A model generated the notes under the pieces. The model ran no database searches. It was not told the origin of the DNA and was given only the letters and a program-made list of their open reading frames with translations. DNA of 64,000 bases from Flavobacterium sp. (GTDB taxonomy: Bacteria > Bacteroidota > Bacteroidia > Flavobacteriales > Flavobacteriaceae). The DNA lies in assembly GCF_004295795.1 (NCBI RefSeq), contig NZ_SEBR01000005.1:62001-126000 (forward strand). Direction: 5' to 3'. The position numbers and the translations under genes were made by a program. Numbering within the stretch: position 1 is the stretch's first letter; each line of letters opens with the position of its first letter. This document shows positions 32,072-42,493 of the stretch, piece after piece.

Positions 32072-35000
32072 ATGTCCGAACCCATTTCCTTTTCCATTTA
32101 CGACGCCTCGGCAGGTTCGGGCAAAACGTATACGCTTGTAAAAGAATACCTCAAAATTATCCTGCGCTCGTCAAAACCTGACGCGTATCGCAATATTCTC
32201 GCCATCACGTTTACAAACAAAGCCGTGCACGAGATGAAAAGCAGGATCGTTTCGAGTCTGTCAGATTTCGCTTCAGACGAACCATCAGAGAAAGGCGTCA
32301 ATCTCATGCGCGATCTTTCGGGTGAAGTCAAGATGTCAGTGCCCGAAATCCAGTTGAAGGCCAAAAAGATCATCCGCCACATCATCCACAATTATGCGGC
32401 CTTCGACATTTCGACCATCGACAAATTCACGCACAGAGTTATCCGGACTTTCGCACGCGATCTCAATTTGCCAATGACGTTCGAAGTCTCGCTCGATACC
32501 GAAAATTTGTTGCAGGAAGCCGTCGACGCTTTGATCGCCCAAGCCGGAGAAGACGAAACGCTCACCAAACTGCTCGTCGATTTCGCGATGGAAAAAACCG
32601 ACGACGACAAATCCTGGGACATTTCGCGCGAAATCATGGACACGGGAAGATTGGCGCTGAACGAAAACCATCGGTCAGAGATTTCGCATCTGAGCCAAAA
32701 ATCGATTCCCGAATTCATGATGCTCAAGGAAAAACTCGGGAATCTAGCCGGCGAACTTGAATCTGAAAACAAATTGTTGGCGCAAACCGCTTTAGAATTG
32801 CTCGAAACCAACGGCGTTGATTTGGCGTCGTTTTCAAGAGGCACGTTTCCGAATCACCTGAAATCGATCCAAGACGGTGCTTACAAACCCGCGAACAAGC
32901 ATTTTTACGAACTCGAGGATGTCGCGATCAACAAGACGTCCAAAGATCGTGCGACGATAGAGAATTTGCTGCCGGACGTTTTGGGAAGTCTCGCCAAAGT
33001 CTACGCGAACTTCGGAAAACGCAATATGTATCTGGCGTTTCTCAAGAACATCACGCCTTTGTCGCTTCTGAATACGGTGAACAACGAACTCGAGCGCATC
33101 CAAAAAGACCAAAATGTGCTTTCGATTTCAGAATTCAACGCGATCATCCACAAGGAAATCCAAAACCAACCCGCGCCGTTCATCTACGAACGATTGGGCG
33201 AACGCTACAGAAATTACTTCATAGACGAATTTCAGGACACGAGCGAAATGCAGTGGCAAAACCTCGTGCCGCTTATCGCCAATGCGGTTTCGGGTCAGGA
33301 TGAATTGGGACAAATCGGGACTTTGATGATCGTGGGCGATCCGAAACAGTCGATTTACCGTTGGCGCGGCGGAAAAGCCGAACAATTCATCGCGCTGGGA
33401 AAAGGTGGAACGCCGTTCACCAATGTACCGTGGGAATTGTTCAAACTCGGCACGAACTGGCGCAGTTACTCTGAAGTCATTCATTTCAACAACGATTTTT
33501 TCCGTTTGATTTCCGAGAACTTCGACCACGTCGACTTTAAGGACTTGTACGAAACACAAAGCCGACAGGAAATCACGTCAAAAGATGGCGGTTACGTGAA
33601 CATTTCGTTCGTCGCGCCGTCTGAATCGGACGAAGAAGAAACGCCGGAACACGATATGCTGCATTTGCGAGCGACGTTGTCGACAATCAAAAAAGTGCTT
33701 GCGAACGGTTTCCGCTACAGCGATATCACGATTTTGACGCGAAAGCGATCGAAGGGAATTCTGGTCGCGAATTATTTGACCGAAAATGAGATTCCGTTGC
33801 TTTCGTCCGAAACGCTGCAAATTGCTACGGCGACCGAAGTCCGGTTCCTGATAAACATTCTCAGATATCTGAAAAACGCGAACGACGCCGAAGCCAAGGC
33901 GTTGTTTTTGCATTACATCGGAGACAAACTCCAAAATTCGCTCGCACTTCACGATTTCATTGCGCAAGGCATGTCGTATTTCGAGGAAAAGGCTTTCGCC
34001 GATTGGCTTGCGGGCTTCGATTTCAAGCTTTCGTTTTCTGACATCAGAAAGAAATCGCTTTATGAAGCCGTCGAAATCATGGCCTCGAAATTCATTCCGA
34101 AATACAACGCTTACGTGCAATATTTCCTTGATATCGTCTTGGAACGCGACGTGAGAAACCAAGCGGGAATCGCCGACTTTTTGACGTTTTGGGATGCAAA
34201 TTCAGAGAAGTTCAGCATTCCGTCGCCCGAAGGAAAAGACGCGGTGAAAATCATGACGATCCACAAATCGAAAGGTTTGGAATTTCCAGTTGTGATCATG
34301 CCTTTTGCCGAAGAAGATTACAATAGGAAACCGCGCGAGAAAATGTGGATTCCGGGTGACGAAATGCTTGGCGATCTGCCCAAAATCCTGGTTGATATGA
34401 ACAGTTCGGTCGAAGGTTTCGGAGAAGGCGCGGCGACGTTGTTCCAACAGAAAAAACAGGAAGAACTGCTCGACAACATCAATGTTCTGTATGTCGCACT
34501 CACTCGTGCCGAAGAACAATTGTACATCATTTCAGGCATGAATCTCGATAAAAACGGCGATCCGAAGCGAAACAACATGTCGACTTTTTTCGTGAATTTC
34601 CTTTTGGACAAAGGCGTTTTCGACGAAAATCAGTTTCAGTACGAATTCGGGAGTCAACAGAAAATCTCCAAGGACAAACCGCTTCCGCCAGCGCCCGAAG
34701 CGATCAGCCCGGTCGAAAATCCGTTGGAAAATTCGCGGATCAAAATTGCGCAGCGCGAGTCGCTTATGTGGGGATCGAAACAGCTTCAGGCGATCGAATA
34801 TGGAAATACGATCCACGAGATTTTGTCGTTGGTGAAATCGGAATCCGACCTCGATCTGGCCATTGTAAAGTCTATCGAAAATGGTCTGATCACCGAATTG
34901 CAGCGGTCAGAAGTAGAACAAACGTTAAGGTCGATCGTGGGGCATTTCGAGTTGGCAAACTATTTTTCGGACGCTAATCAGGTTTTGAACGAACAGTCTA

Positions 35001-35215
35001 TTATCCGGAAAGAATCGGGATTGATAAAACCTGACCGAATCGTCATTGCGCAGAACAACGAGGTTTACTTGCTTGATTATAAGACCGGAAGCCATAATCC
35101 GAAATACATCCAACAAATAGAAATGTACTCACAAGCATTGGAATCCATGGGTTTCAACGTGTCCAAAAAGGCTTTGGTCTACACAGGCGAGGACATAAAT
35201 GTGATACATTTGTAA
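32072..35215 (+). CDS. addA: AddA-like UvrD/RecB helicase-nuclease
   Basis: A 1047-residue subunit of a double-strand-break resection enzyme. Helicase motifs: Walker A ASAGSGKT (Lys18), motif II DEFQDT (from Asp385), [29 protein letters not shown] and [16 protein letters not shown]-terminal PD-(D/E)XK nuclease has [15 protein letters not shown] (Asp1002) and the following [12 protein letters not shown] 32072 is used; an in-frame TTG 6 bases upstream abuts the heptamer array. The partner AddB gene is 2.8 kb downstream, beyond kbl and ompA. The short distance to the array suggests unusual translation initiation. Confidence 0.93.
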   Translation: MSEPISFSIYDASAGSGKTYTLVKEYLKIILRSSKPDAYRNILAITFTNKAVHEMKSRIVSSLSDFASDEPSEKGVNLMRDLSGEVKMSVPEIQLKAKKIIRHIIHNYAAFDISTIDKFTHRVIRTFARDLNLPMTFEVSLDTENLLQEAVDALIAQAGEDETLTKLLVDFAMEKTDDDKSWDISREIMDTGRLALNENHRSEISHLSQKSIPEFMMLKEKLGNLAGELESENKLLAQTALELLETNGVDLASFSRGTFPNHLKSIQDGAYKPANKHFYELEDVAINKTSKDRATIENLLPDVLGSLAKVYANFGKRNMYLAFLKNITPLSLLNTVNNELERIQKDQNVLSISEFNAIIHKEIQNQPAPFIYERLGERYRNYFIDEFQDTSEMQWQNLVPLIANAVSGQDELGQIGTLMIVGDPKQSIYRWRGGKAEQFIALGKGGTPFTNVPWELFKLGTNWRSYSEVIHFNNDFFRLISENFDHVDFKDLYETQSRQEITSKDGGYVNISFVAPSESDEEETPEHDMLHLRATLSTIKKVLANGFRYSDITILTRKRSKGILVANYLTENEIPLLSSETLQIATATEVRFLINILRYLKNANDAEAKALFLHYIGDKLQNSLALHDFIAQGMSYFEEKAFADWLAGFDFKLSFSDIRKKSLYEAVEIMASKFIPKYNAYVQYFLDIVLERDVRNQAGIADFLTFWDANSEKFSIPSPEGKDAVKIMTIHKSKGLEFPVVIMPFAEEDYNRKPREKMWIPGDEMLGDLPKILVDMNSSVEGFGEGAATLFQQKKQEELLDNINVLYVALTRAEEQLYIISGMNLDKNGDPKRNNMSTFFVNFLLDKGVFDENQFQYEFGSQQKISKDKPLPPAPEAISPVENPLENSRIKIAQRESLMWGSKQLQAIEYGNTIHEILSLVKSESDLDLAIVKSIENGLITELQRSEVEQTLRSIVGHFELANYFSDANQVLNEQSIIRKESGLIKPDRIVIAQNNEVYLLDYKTGSHNPKYIQQIEMYSQALESMGFNVSKKALVYTGEDINVIHL
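35205..35212 (+). promoter_or_regulatory. -7 element of kbl inside the addA 3' end
   Basis: TACATTTG matches the consensus exactly, lies within the last codons of addA and is 19 bases before the kbl ATG. The nearest TTTG is too far upstream (28 bp), so only the -7 part is supported. Confidence 0.45.
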
Positions 35216-35231
35216 GACAAACAACTTGACT

Positions 35232-36428
35232 ATGTACGGCAAAATAAAAGAACATCTACAACAGGAATTGCAGTCTATCGAAGAAAATGGACTGTTCAAG
35301 AAAGAGCGCATCATTACGTCGCCACAAGACGCGGAAATCACCATTTCCACGGGTGAAAAAGTGTTGAATTTTTGTGCTAACAATTACCTCGGATTGTCTT
35401 CTCATCCAGAAGTGATCCAGGCTGCGAAAGACGCTCTCGATTCTCACGGTTTCGGGATGTCTTCTGTGCGTTTCATCTGCGGGACGCAAGACATCCACAA
35501 GAAACTCGAAGCCACGATCGCTGATTTTTACGGAACCGAAGATACGATTTTGTATGCCGCTGCTTTCGATGCGAACGGAGGCGTTTTCGAACCGCTTTTG
35601 GGCGAACAGGATGCGATCATTTCAGACAGTCTGAATCATGCTTCGATCATTGACGGTGTGCGACTTTGCAAGGCGATGCGCTTCCGATATGAAAACAGCG
35701 ATATGAGCGATCTGGAACAACAACTCATCAAGGCGAACGAAGCCGGTGCGCGGTTCAAACTCATCGTCACGGACGGCGTTTTTTCAATGGACGGGCTTGT
35801 TGCGCCACTGGACAAAATCTGCGATCTCGCCGACAAATATGACGCAATGGTCATGATCGACGAATGCCACGCGGCGGGTTTCATAGGCGCAACCGGAAAA
35901 GGAACGCCCGAAGCGAAAGGTGTTTTGGGAAGAATTGACATCATTACCGGAACTTTGGGCAAAGCTTTGGGCGGCGCCATGGGCGGATATACGACAGGTA
36001 AAAAGGAAATAATCGAACTGCTTCGCCAGCGTTCAAGGCCTTATTTGTTCTCGAATTCGCTAGCGCCTGCGATTGTCGGAGCTTCGATCAAGGTTTTTGA
36101 ATTGCTCAGGAAAGACACGTCACTTCGCGACAAACTCGAGTGGAATACTAACTACTTCAAGGCGGGAATGAAAGCGGCAGGCTTTGATATCATTGACGGC
36201 GACTCAGCAATCGTGCCAGTTATGCTGTATGATGCGAAATTGTCTCAAGTCATGGCTGACGAGCTTTTGAAAAAGGGAATTTACGTGATAGGTTTCTTCT
36301 TTCCGGTCGTTCCGAAAGGCAAGGCGAGGATACGTGTGCAGCTTTCGGCCGCTCATGAAAAAGAGCATCTAGACCGCGCCATTACTGCCTTTACGGAAGT
36401 TGGTAAAACGTTAATTGTCATAGGCTGA
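35232..36428 (+). CDS. kbl: Glycine C-acetyltransferase (2-amino-3-ketobutyrate CoA ligase)
   Basis: A 398-residue PLP enzyme of the alpha-oxoamine synthase family that interconverts 2-amino-3-ketobutyrate plus CoA with glycine plus acetyl-CoA in threonine degradation. Features: [14 protein letters not shown], the substrate-binding [17 protein letters not shown], the PLP-binding Asp/His in [13 protein letters not shown], the Schiff-base Lys in [15 protein letters not shown], and [11 protein letters not shown] 35232 (MYGKIKEHL) is preferred over the TTG 6 bases upstream. No threonine dehydrogenase gene is adjacent. Confidence 0.95.
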   Translation: MYGKIKEHLQQELQSIEENGLFKKERIITSPQDAEITISTGEKVLNFCANNYLGLSSHPEVIQAAKDALDSHGFGMSSVRFICGTQDIHKKLEATIADFYGTEDTILYAAAFDANGGVFEPLLGEQDAIISDSLNHASIIDGVRLCKAMRFRYENSDMSDLEQQLIKANEAGARFKLIVTDGVFSMDGLVAPLDKICDLADKYDAMVMIDECHAAGFIGATGKGTPEAKGVLGRIDIITGTLGKALGGAMGGYTTGKKEIIELLRQRSRPYLFSNSLAPAIVGASIKVFELLRKDTSLRDKLEWNTNYFKAGMKAAGFDIIDGDSAIVPVMLYDAKLSQVMADELLKKGIYVIGFFFPVVPKGKARIRVQLSAAHEKEHLDRAITAFTEVGKTLIVIG

Positions 36429-36465
36429 CGAATCTTAACGTTATGTTATTTTTTTAACATTTGTC

Positions 36466-36496
36466 TTTGCGGTTAAAAAAAGACGGATTACATTTG
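36466..36496 (+). promoter_or_regulatory. Strong consensus promoter of the OmpA-family gene
   Basis: TTTG (36466-36469), 19 bp, TACATTTG (36489-36496): both elements are perfect. The leader to the ATG is about 24 bases. It fits the high-expression codon use of the gene. Confidence 0.82.
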
Positions 36497-36520
36497 TTCT
36501 AATAACTTTTGTAACTAAAA

Positions 36521-37939
36521 ATGAAATCTAGTATGAAACATCTTAACAAAGCTTTTGCCGCGGCCGCTTTGTTGTTGGGCTTGGGCGCAAATGCTCAGGA
36601 CAGCGACAACCCGTGGGCAGTATCGTTCGGAGCTAACGCGGTTGATACGCGTTTTAGTGCTGCGTCCAAATTGGAGGACCAGTTTTCGGAGTATTTTAAC
36701 GTAAAAGACAACTGGAACATCATTCCATCTGTTTCTTACCTTAACGTAACACGTCACCTTGGTGCAGGTTTCACTTTCGGTGTGACTGGGTCAATCAACA
36801 AAATCGATAAATTCGTAAACAGACGCGGAGAAGGACCTTCTTTGACTGACGAGTACGAAGTGACAAATCCTGGTGACCTTAAGTACTACGCTGTTGACGG
36901 TCAGTTGTCTTACCGTTTGGGAAGTTTGATCGGATCTAAATGGTTTGATCCATTCGCTCACGTTGGTGGAGGTTACACTTGGTTCGGAGACGAAAACAAA
37001 GGAACCGTAAACGGAGGTTTGGGAGTTACTTTCTGGATCGTTGAGCAAGTTGGTTTGACTTTCCAATCTACTTACAAGCACTCTTTCGAAGACGAGAGAG
37101 GTGTTTTCCCTTCACACATGCAACACTTCGCAGGTCTTACTTTCAAATTTGGAGGTAAAGATACAGACGGAGACGGAATCTACGACAAGGATGATGCTTG
37201 TCCGGATGTTCCAGGTTTGAAAGAATTCCAAGGTTGTCCTGATACTGACGGAGACGGAATTCCAGACAAAGACGATGCTTGTCCAGATCAAGCTGGTCCA
37301 AAAGAATTCAACGGATGCCCTGATACAGATGCAGACGGTGTGCCAGATAAAGACGATGCTTGTCCAGATGTTCCAGGTTTGAAACAATTCCAAGGATGTC
37401 CTGATACTGACGGAGACGGAGTAATCGACAAAAACGACAAATGTCCAGATGTTAAGGGTCCAAAAGAAAACAACGGTTGTCCTTGGCCAGATACTGACGG
37501 AGACGGAGTTCTTGACAAAGATGACAAATGTCCTACAGTAAAAGGAACTGCTGCTAACTTCGGATGTCCAGAAATCTCTGAAGAGCAAATCAAGAAATTG
37601 AACGACTACGCTAGAACTATCTTGTTCAACTCTGGTAAGTCAACTTTCAAAGAACAAACTTATGCTGTCCTTGACAACATGGTAACAATCTTGAAAGAGT
37701 ACCCAGGATCTAAGTTCATGCTAGAAGGACACACTGATAGCGACGGAAGCAACGCTTTGAACCAGACATTGTCTGAGAACCGCGCAGCTGCTGTTAAAAC
37801 GTACTTGCAAGAGCACGGAATCGAAGCTGGAAGACTTCAGTCAGTTGGTTTCGGTGAAACTAAGCCAATCGCTTCTAACAAGACTGCGAAAGGTAAAGCT
37901 CAAAACAGAAGAGTTGAAGTGAAATTGATTAAAGAATAA
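36521..37939 (+). CDS. OmpA family outer-membrane protein with TSP3 repeats
   Basis: A 472-residue major envelope protein: signal peptide (residues 1-26, ending GANAQ), an N-terminal beta-barrel-like domain (about 30-210), five calcium-binding thrombospondin type 3 repeats (about 213-350; [20 protein letters not shown] units) with paired cysteines, and a C-terminal OmpA peptidoglycan-binding domain (about 355-472; [29 protein letters not shown]). It resembles the P60/OmpA porin-like proteins of flavobacteria. Codon use (GGT, GCT, ACT, AAC) differs sharply from its neighbours, which favour TCG/GCG/CGA, and indicates high expression and not transfer. It has its own promoter and terminator. Confidence 0.93.
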   Translation: MKSSMKHLNKAFAAAALLLGLGANAQDSDNPWAVSFGANAVDTRFSAASKLEDQFSEYFNVKDNWNIIPSVSYLNVTRHLGAGFTFGVTGSINKIDKFVNRRGEGPSLTDEYEVTNPGDLKYYAVDGQLSYRLGSLIGSKWFDPFAHVGGGYTWFGDENKGTVNGGLGVTFWIVEQVGLTFQSTYKHSFEDERGVFPSHMQHFAGLTFKFGGKDTDGDGIYDKDDACPDVPGLKEFQGCPDTDGDGIPDKDDACPDQAGPKEFNGCPDTDADGVPDKDDACPDVPGLKQFQGCPDTDGDGVIDKNDKCPDVKGPKENNGCPWPDTDGDGVLDKDDKCPTVKGTAANFGCPEISEEQIKKLNDYARTILFNSGKSTFKEQTYAVLDNMVTILKEYPGSKFMLEGHTDSDGSNALNQTLSENRAAAVKTYLQEHGIEAGRLQSVGFGETKPIASNKTAKGKAQNRRVEVKLIKE

Positions 37940-37961
37940 TTTCACCCTTCTAAATATCAAG

Positions 37962-37990
37962 AACGCCTCGAGAAATCGGGGCGTTTTTTT
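37962..37990 (+). terminator. Terminator of the OmpA-family gene
   Basis: AACGCCTCGA (37962-37971), GAAA loop, TCGGGGCGTT (37976-37985) with one U-G wobble, then a T-run to 37990. Its core is nearly identical to the terminator at 28690. Confidence 0.88.
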
Positions 37991-38001
37991 ATTTTTATGA
38001 C

Positions 38002-40770
38002 ATGACAAGATTCCTCGATCAGCTTGCCGAGAAAATGGTTCAGAAAGGAACCGATTCGTTTTCCAAAATCACGATAGTACTTCCAAACCGACGTGCGCGC
38101 ATTTTCCTTTTGGAAGCCTTGCGCAAACAAGTGCCGCATACGGTTTTTGCGCCGAGAATCATCAGCATCGAAGACTTCATACAGGAAATCGCGGGCGTTC
38201 GCACCATTGACAACATCGAACTGCTTTTCGCCTTTTACGAGATTTATCTTTCGGTAACCGAAAAAGACGAACAACAGGAATTCGAATTGTTCGCCAATTG
38301 GGCCAAAACGCTGCTTCAGGATTTCAATGAAATCGATAGGTATTTGCTCGATCCCTACAAGGTTTTGAATTATCTGAAAGCCATCGAAGACATCAAGCAT
38401 TGGTCTGTCGATTTGGAAAAAAGGACGACTTTGATCGAAAACTACCTCAAGTTTTGGAACAAGTTGCCCGAATATTACACGGCCTTGAACGAATATCTCA
38501 CGGCGAAAGGCGTCGGCTACCAAGGCCTCATCTATCGCGAGGCGGTAAAGAACCTCGAACATTTTTCGGCCTCATTCGAGGGACAACAATTCATTTTTGC
38601 CGGATTCAACGCCCTGAACGCCGCCGAGGAAGTCATCATCCAACATTTGCTATCGTTGGCCATGGCCGAAGTTTATTGGGACATCGATTCGGTTTTCCTC
38701 AAAGACGAAGAACACGACGCCGGACTTTTCATCCGAAGGTTCAAAAACAACTGGAAGTATTACAACACCTATCCGTTCCAGACGATTGCGAACGATTTCA
38801 GCCAACACAAGAATATCAAAGTAATCGGAACGCCGAAAACCGTTGGGCAGGCCAAAATCGCAGGAAAAATCCTCGAGGAACACATCGCAGCTAATCCGGG
38901 CGAAAAGCTGGACAAAACAGCAATCGTATTGGGAGAAGAAAACCTGCTCGTGCCGCTGCTTTACGGATTGCCGTCTACCGTCGGAGCGCTCAATATCACG
39001 ATGGGTTATTCGGCAAAGAACAATCCGGCGCAAATTCTCGTGGCAAAAATGTTCCGATTACACGTCGCAGCCAAATCCCGAAACGAAACCAACTACGTTT
39101 TTTACTACAAGGACGTGCTCGACATCTTGACGCATCCGTTGATCGAACCTTACGCGAACGCGCATGAAACGGTGAATCTGATAAACAGGAACAATTATTC
39201 GTTCATCACGCACACCAGACTTTTCGAACGCTCGGGACAAACTTCGGAGTTGTTTCAACTGCTTTTCCAAAAATGGAACGACGGTCCGCTTGCCGCGCTG
39301 CAACAGATTTCCGAAGTTTTGCTCTACATAAAATCGCGCCTAGGAAGCGAATCACAAGAGGAAAAAGTCGCCAAAGCTTTTCTATATTCGGTTTTCAAGG
39401 TCATCAACAAACTCATTTCATATTACACAAAAGACACGGTAACCGCTTCGCTCGAAACGCTTCAGGCGATTTACAAACAAGTGATCGATCTGGCCGAAGT
39501 TTCGTTCGAAGGCGAACCGCTCGAAGGTTTGCAGATCATGGGCGTTCTCGAAAGCCGCGTGCTCGATTTTGACACGGTGATCGTCACCTCGCTGAATGAA
39601 GGCAATTTTCCGTCCGGGAAATCCTCGAATTCTTTTATTCCTTACGATGTAAAGCGCGAATTCGGACTTCCGACCTATAAAGAAAAAGATGCGATCTACA
39701 CGTATCACTTCTATCATTTGCTGCGACGCGCCAAAAACATTTACCTGCTTTATAATACGGAAAGCGAAGGTTTGGACGCGGGCGAAAGAAGCCGATTCGT
39801 TACCCAACTCGAAGTCGAAAAACAGCCGAACCACGAGTTGAGTTTTGAAATCCGAAACGCTTTTGTGCCGTTGATCGCTTACGAACCCATAGAAATTCCA
39901 AAGTCAGATTTGGTCATGAACCGACTCAGGGAAATCGCCGACAAAGGTTTTTCACCGTCATCGCTCACGAGTTACATCCGAAATCCCGCCGATTTCTATT
40001 TCAAACGAATTTTGAGAATCAGCGAAATCGATGAGGTTGAAGAAACGATTGCCTTGAATACGCTCGGAACGATCATTCACGCGACTTTGGAGAATCTTTA
40101 TCGTCCACTTATCGGCAAATTTTTGTCGGAACAAGATATCGACAATTGTTTCAAGTTGTTGGACGCCGAAGTCATGCGTCAATTCAAGGAAGTTTACAAG
40201 GAAGGCGATATCAAGAAAGGCCGGAATTTACTCGCTTTCGAGGTCGCCAAACGCAACGTCGCGAACTTTTTGCGCATGGAACGCGAAGACATAAAAAACG
40301 GAGATGCGATTTCGATCGTTGCCCTGGAACAAACTTACGAACGCTCACTCGAGCATCACAAATTGCCGTATCCGGTGTTGATAAAGGGGAATGTCGACAG
40401 GGTTGAAGTGCGGAACGGGAAAGTCCGAATCGTCGATTACAAAACGGGAAAAGTCGAGGCACGCGACGTCAAACTCAAGGATTGGAACGGCTTGATCACC
40501 GAAATAAAATCGGACAAGATCATTCAGGTCTTGGCCTACGCTTTCATGATTTCGAAAGAGGAATTCATCCAAAATCGAGAAATCGAGGTCGGGATCATAT
40601 CGTTCAAAAATCTCAAAAACGGCTTTTTGCCATTCGAGTTCCAAGGCGACGACAAAGTCGTGATTTCAGTCGTTACAGATGATATTTTCCGCGATTATAC
40701 CGAACAATTGGCAAACTTGTTGGCAGAAATCCTGGACGCCGACACGGCATTTGTCGAGCGAATCAACTGA
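38002..40770 (+). CDS. addB: AddB-like PD-(D/E)XK nuclease
   Basis: A 922-residue partner of AddA. The N-terminal inactivated helicase-like part begins KITIVLPNRRARIFLLEAL. A middle region has VIVTSLNEGNFPS. The C-terminal nuclease has LGTIIHATLENLY and VRIVDYKTGK (Asp812). The whole protein contains a single Cys (in DIDNCFK), and the place where AddB enzymes of Bacillus type carry a cluster cysteine reads IRNPADFYF, so no iron-sulfur staple can form. ATG 38002 lies 12 bases after the ompA terminator. It starts an operon with a small membrane protein and an ABC ATPase. Confidence 0.87.
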   Translation: MTRFLDQLAEKMVQKGTDSFSKITIVLPNRRARIFLLEALRKQVPHTVFAPRIISIEDFIQEIAGVRTIDNIELLFAFYEIYLSVTEKDEQQEFELFANWAKTLLQDFNEIDRYLLDPYKVLNYLKAIEDIKHWSVDLEKRTTLIENYLKFWNKLPEYYTALNEYLTAKGVGYQGLIYREAVKNLEHFSASFEGQQFIFAGFNALNAAEEVIIQHLLSLAMAEVYWDIDSVFLKDEEHDAGLFIRRFKNNWKYYNTYPFQTIANDFSQHKNIKVIGTPKTVGQAKIAGKILEEHIAANPGEKLDKTAIVLGEENLLVPLLYGLPSTVGALNITMGYSAKNNPAQILVAKMFRLHVAAKSRNETNYVFYYKDVLDILTHPLIEPYANAHETVNLINRNNYSFITHTRLFERSGQTSELFQLLFQKWNDGPLAALQQISEVLLYIKSRLGSESQEEKVAKAFLYSVFKVINKLISYYTKDTVTASLETLQAIYKQVIDLAEVSFEGEPLEGLQIMGVLESRVLDFDTVIVTSLNEGNFPSGKSSNSFIPYDVKREFGLPTYKEKDAIYTYHFYHLLRRAKNIYLLYNTESEGLDAGERSRFVTQLEVEKQPNHELSFEIRNAFVPLIAYEPIEIPKSDLVMNRLREIADKGFSPSSLTSYIRNPADFYFKRILRISEIDEVEETIALNTLGTIIHATLENLYRPLIGKFLSEQDIDNCFKLLDAEVMRQFKEVYKEGDIKKGRNLLAFEVAKRNVANFLRMEREDIKNGDAISIVALEQTYERSLEHHKLPYPVLIKGNVDRVEVRNGKVRIVDYKTGKVEARDVKLKDWNGLITEIKSDKIIQVLAYAFMISKEEFIQNREIEVGIISFKNLKNGFLPFEFQGDDKVVISVVTDDIFRDYTEQLANLLAEILDADTAFVERIN

Positions 40771-41063
40771 TGCGCAAATTCCGCAACATCTGGGCGTTTT
40801 ACCAAAGTTTGTTTTTGGTCAACTTCGGATTGTCGGTCGCGGCCGGAATTTTTGGTGGCGTCGCAAATTTCGCGGGTTGTTTCCTGACTTTCGGATTCGT
40901 CGCTTCTGTCGCATTCAAAGAAGTCCGAGGCAAATCGGAATACATTTTTTATCGCAATAACGGACTCACGCGCGCCCAACTCTGGGCATTCGGATTTCTC
41001 TTGAACATCGCGGTTTTCCTGGCTTTAATCTCAATTTTCGTGTTATGCAAACGCATGTTCTAG
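40770..41063 (+). CDS. Small three-helix membrane protein, possible ABC partner
   Basis: A 97-residue protein with hydrophobic segments at about 14-30, 32-50 and 68-92 and a basic N-terminus. Between helices 2 and 3 it has EYIFYRNNGLTRAQLW, a cytoplasmic amphipathic stretch resembling the coupling regions of ABC permeases. It overlaps addB by one base (TGATG) and the ABC ATPase gene by 19 bases, so it is made in step with the ATPase. I do not recognise a named family. It is most likely the membrane half of a very small transporter. Confidence 0.75.
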   Translation: MRKFRNIWAFYQSLFLVNFGLSVAAGIFGGVANFAGCFLTFGFVASVAFKEVRGKSEYIFYRNNGLTRAQLWAFGFLLNIAVFLALISIFVLCKRMF

Positions 41064-41716
41064 AAATCGACAGCGTGCGAAAGCTGTTTGGCCACAAGTT
41101 GATTTTGTCAGACGTTTGGCTCAAGGTAGAAACGGGCGAAATTGTCGGACTTTTGGGCAGAAACGGATCGGGAAAATCGACGTTGCTCAAGATCATTTCG
41201 GGCCATTTGTCGGCAGAACAGAAACATCTCAAATTGGATGGCATCCGCGAAAGCGAAGCCAAAAACCGAATTGCGTATTTGAGTCAGGACAATTTTATCC
41301 CAAGATATTTTTCGGTGCAGAAAGCAATTGATCTTTCGTTGGACAAGAATCAGATTCAGGCTTTTTCAGATGACGAAATGATGCGGACGATTTTGGGTAA
41401 GAAAGTTGGAAATTTATCTACCGGACAAAGGCGTTATCTCGAGATTCGGTTGTTGCTATTCCATCCCGCAGATTTCGTGCTTTTGGACGAACCTTATAAT
41501 GGACTTTCTCCGGCTTTGACTGAAAAAGTGAATGCGTTGATTCTGGAAAGGTCCAAGCACAAAGCGATTATTATCACAGATCATAACTACAAAAACGTCA
41601 TTGCAATCAGCACGCGATTGGTTCTGATGAAAGACGGAAAAACGCATCATCTAAAAGACAAATCAGAACTTGTCGACAAGGGATATCTCAACGACGGAAT
41701 GCTAGATTTCCTTTAA
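41045..41716 (+). CDS. ABC transporter ATP-binding protein
   Basis: A 223-residue ATPase: Walker A LLGRNGSGKST, Q-loop AYLSQDN, the ABC signature as LSTGQRRY (a variant of LSGGQ), Walker B FVLLDEP and the H-loop ITDHNY. It is short, without extra domains. ATG 41045 lies inside the small membrane protein gene (19-base overlap). The pair forms a compact ABC unit whose substrate is unknown. Its 3' end overlaps the convergent hydrolase gene by 15 bases and no terminator is visible. Confidence 0.9.
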   Translation: MQTHVLEIDSVRKLFGHKLILSDVWLKVETGEIVGLLGRNGSGKSTLLKIISGHLSAEQKHLKLDGIRESEAKNRIAYLSQDNFIPRYFSVQKAIDLSLDKNQIQAFSDDEMMRTILGKKVGNLSTGQRRYLEIRLLLFHPADFVLLDEPYNGLSPALTEKVNALILERSKHKAIIITDHNYKNVIAISTRLVLMKDGKTHHLKDKSELVDKGYLNDGMLDFL

Positions 41717-42493
41717 AAACGCCTGTAATTCCTTGATAAGTTGGTTTTTGTTTTCGATGGTCGACATATGTCCGTCGGGGAACGTGATGAGTTTGACCGA
41801 TGTGTTTTCGATTTGTTCGATGTTCTCGTCGTAGTTCAAAACCGGATCGGCTTTTCCCAAAACGAGCAAAATCGGATAAGGCGCAAAATGCAGCAAAACC
41901 TCTCGATCCTTGCGGATTTTCATGCCTTCGAGAGATGCGACGATTCCTTGTAACGGCGTTTTCAGAGCTTCCTGTTTCACTTTCTCGATTTCTTCCGACA
42001 GCCTTTCGCGGTTGTTTTCGCTAAAAAGATTTCCGACCGAAAGTCTGACAAAAGAAGTATAATCTTGCTTCACGGCCTTGATCGCGCGATCGCGGTTCGT
42101 CTTGCGTTCGTCGCTGTCGGCGCGTGAAGTCGAGTTTATAAGCGCGATTCCCTTGACCATATCCGGATATAATTCGGCGAAAGCCAGCGCGACATATCCG
42201 CCCATGGAATGTCCGGCGAGTACGACTTTACGAATGCCGATTTCCGACAGAACCGTGTGCACCAAATCGGCGTTGTCTTCCATGGTTTGCACGTATCCGA
42301 CGGGTTCGGTTTTTCCGTGTCCGAGCAAATCGATCGTTATTACGCGGTTCTTTTTCGCCAGTTCGGGCACGAAATGTTCCCACATCGTGCTGTTTTCCAA
42401 GAATCCGTGAAGCAAAACGACAGCCGTTCCTTTTCCTGATTCTGAATAGTTTACCGAAGAATTTTTGAAAGTGATCGTTTTTTGGGGCGTCAT
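41702..42493 (-). CDS. Alpha/beta hydrolase
   Basis: A 263-residue cytoplasmic hydrolase: oxyanion motif LLHGFLENS, nucleophile elbow GHSMGG, acid in LVLGKADPV and His in FPDGHMS. It is probably an esterase or a C-C bond hydrolase; the substrate is unknown. It overlaps the upstream proline iminopeptidase-like gene by 4 bases (ATGA) and is the last gene of the minus-strand group. Confidence 0.88.
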   Translation of the reverse strand: MTPQKTITFKNSSVNYSESGKGTAVVLLHGFLENSTMWEHFVPELAKKNRVITIDLLGHGKTEPVGYVQTMEDNADLVHTVLSEIGIRKVVLAGHSMGGYVALAFAELYPDMVKGIALINSTSRADSDERKTNRDRAIKAVKQDYTSFVRLSVGNLFSENNRERLSEEIEKVKQEALKTPLQGIVASLEGMKIRKDREVLLHFAPYPILLVLGKADPVLNYDENIEQIENTSVKLITFPDGHMSTIENKNQLIKELQAFLKEI

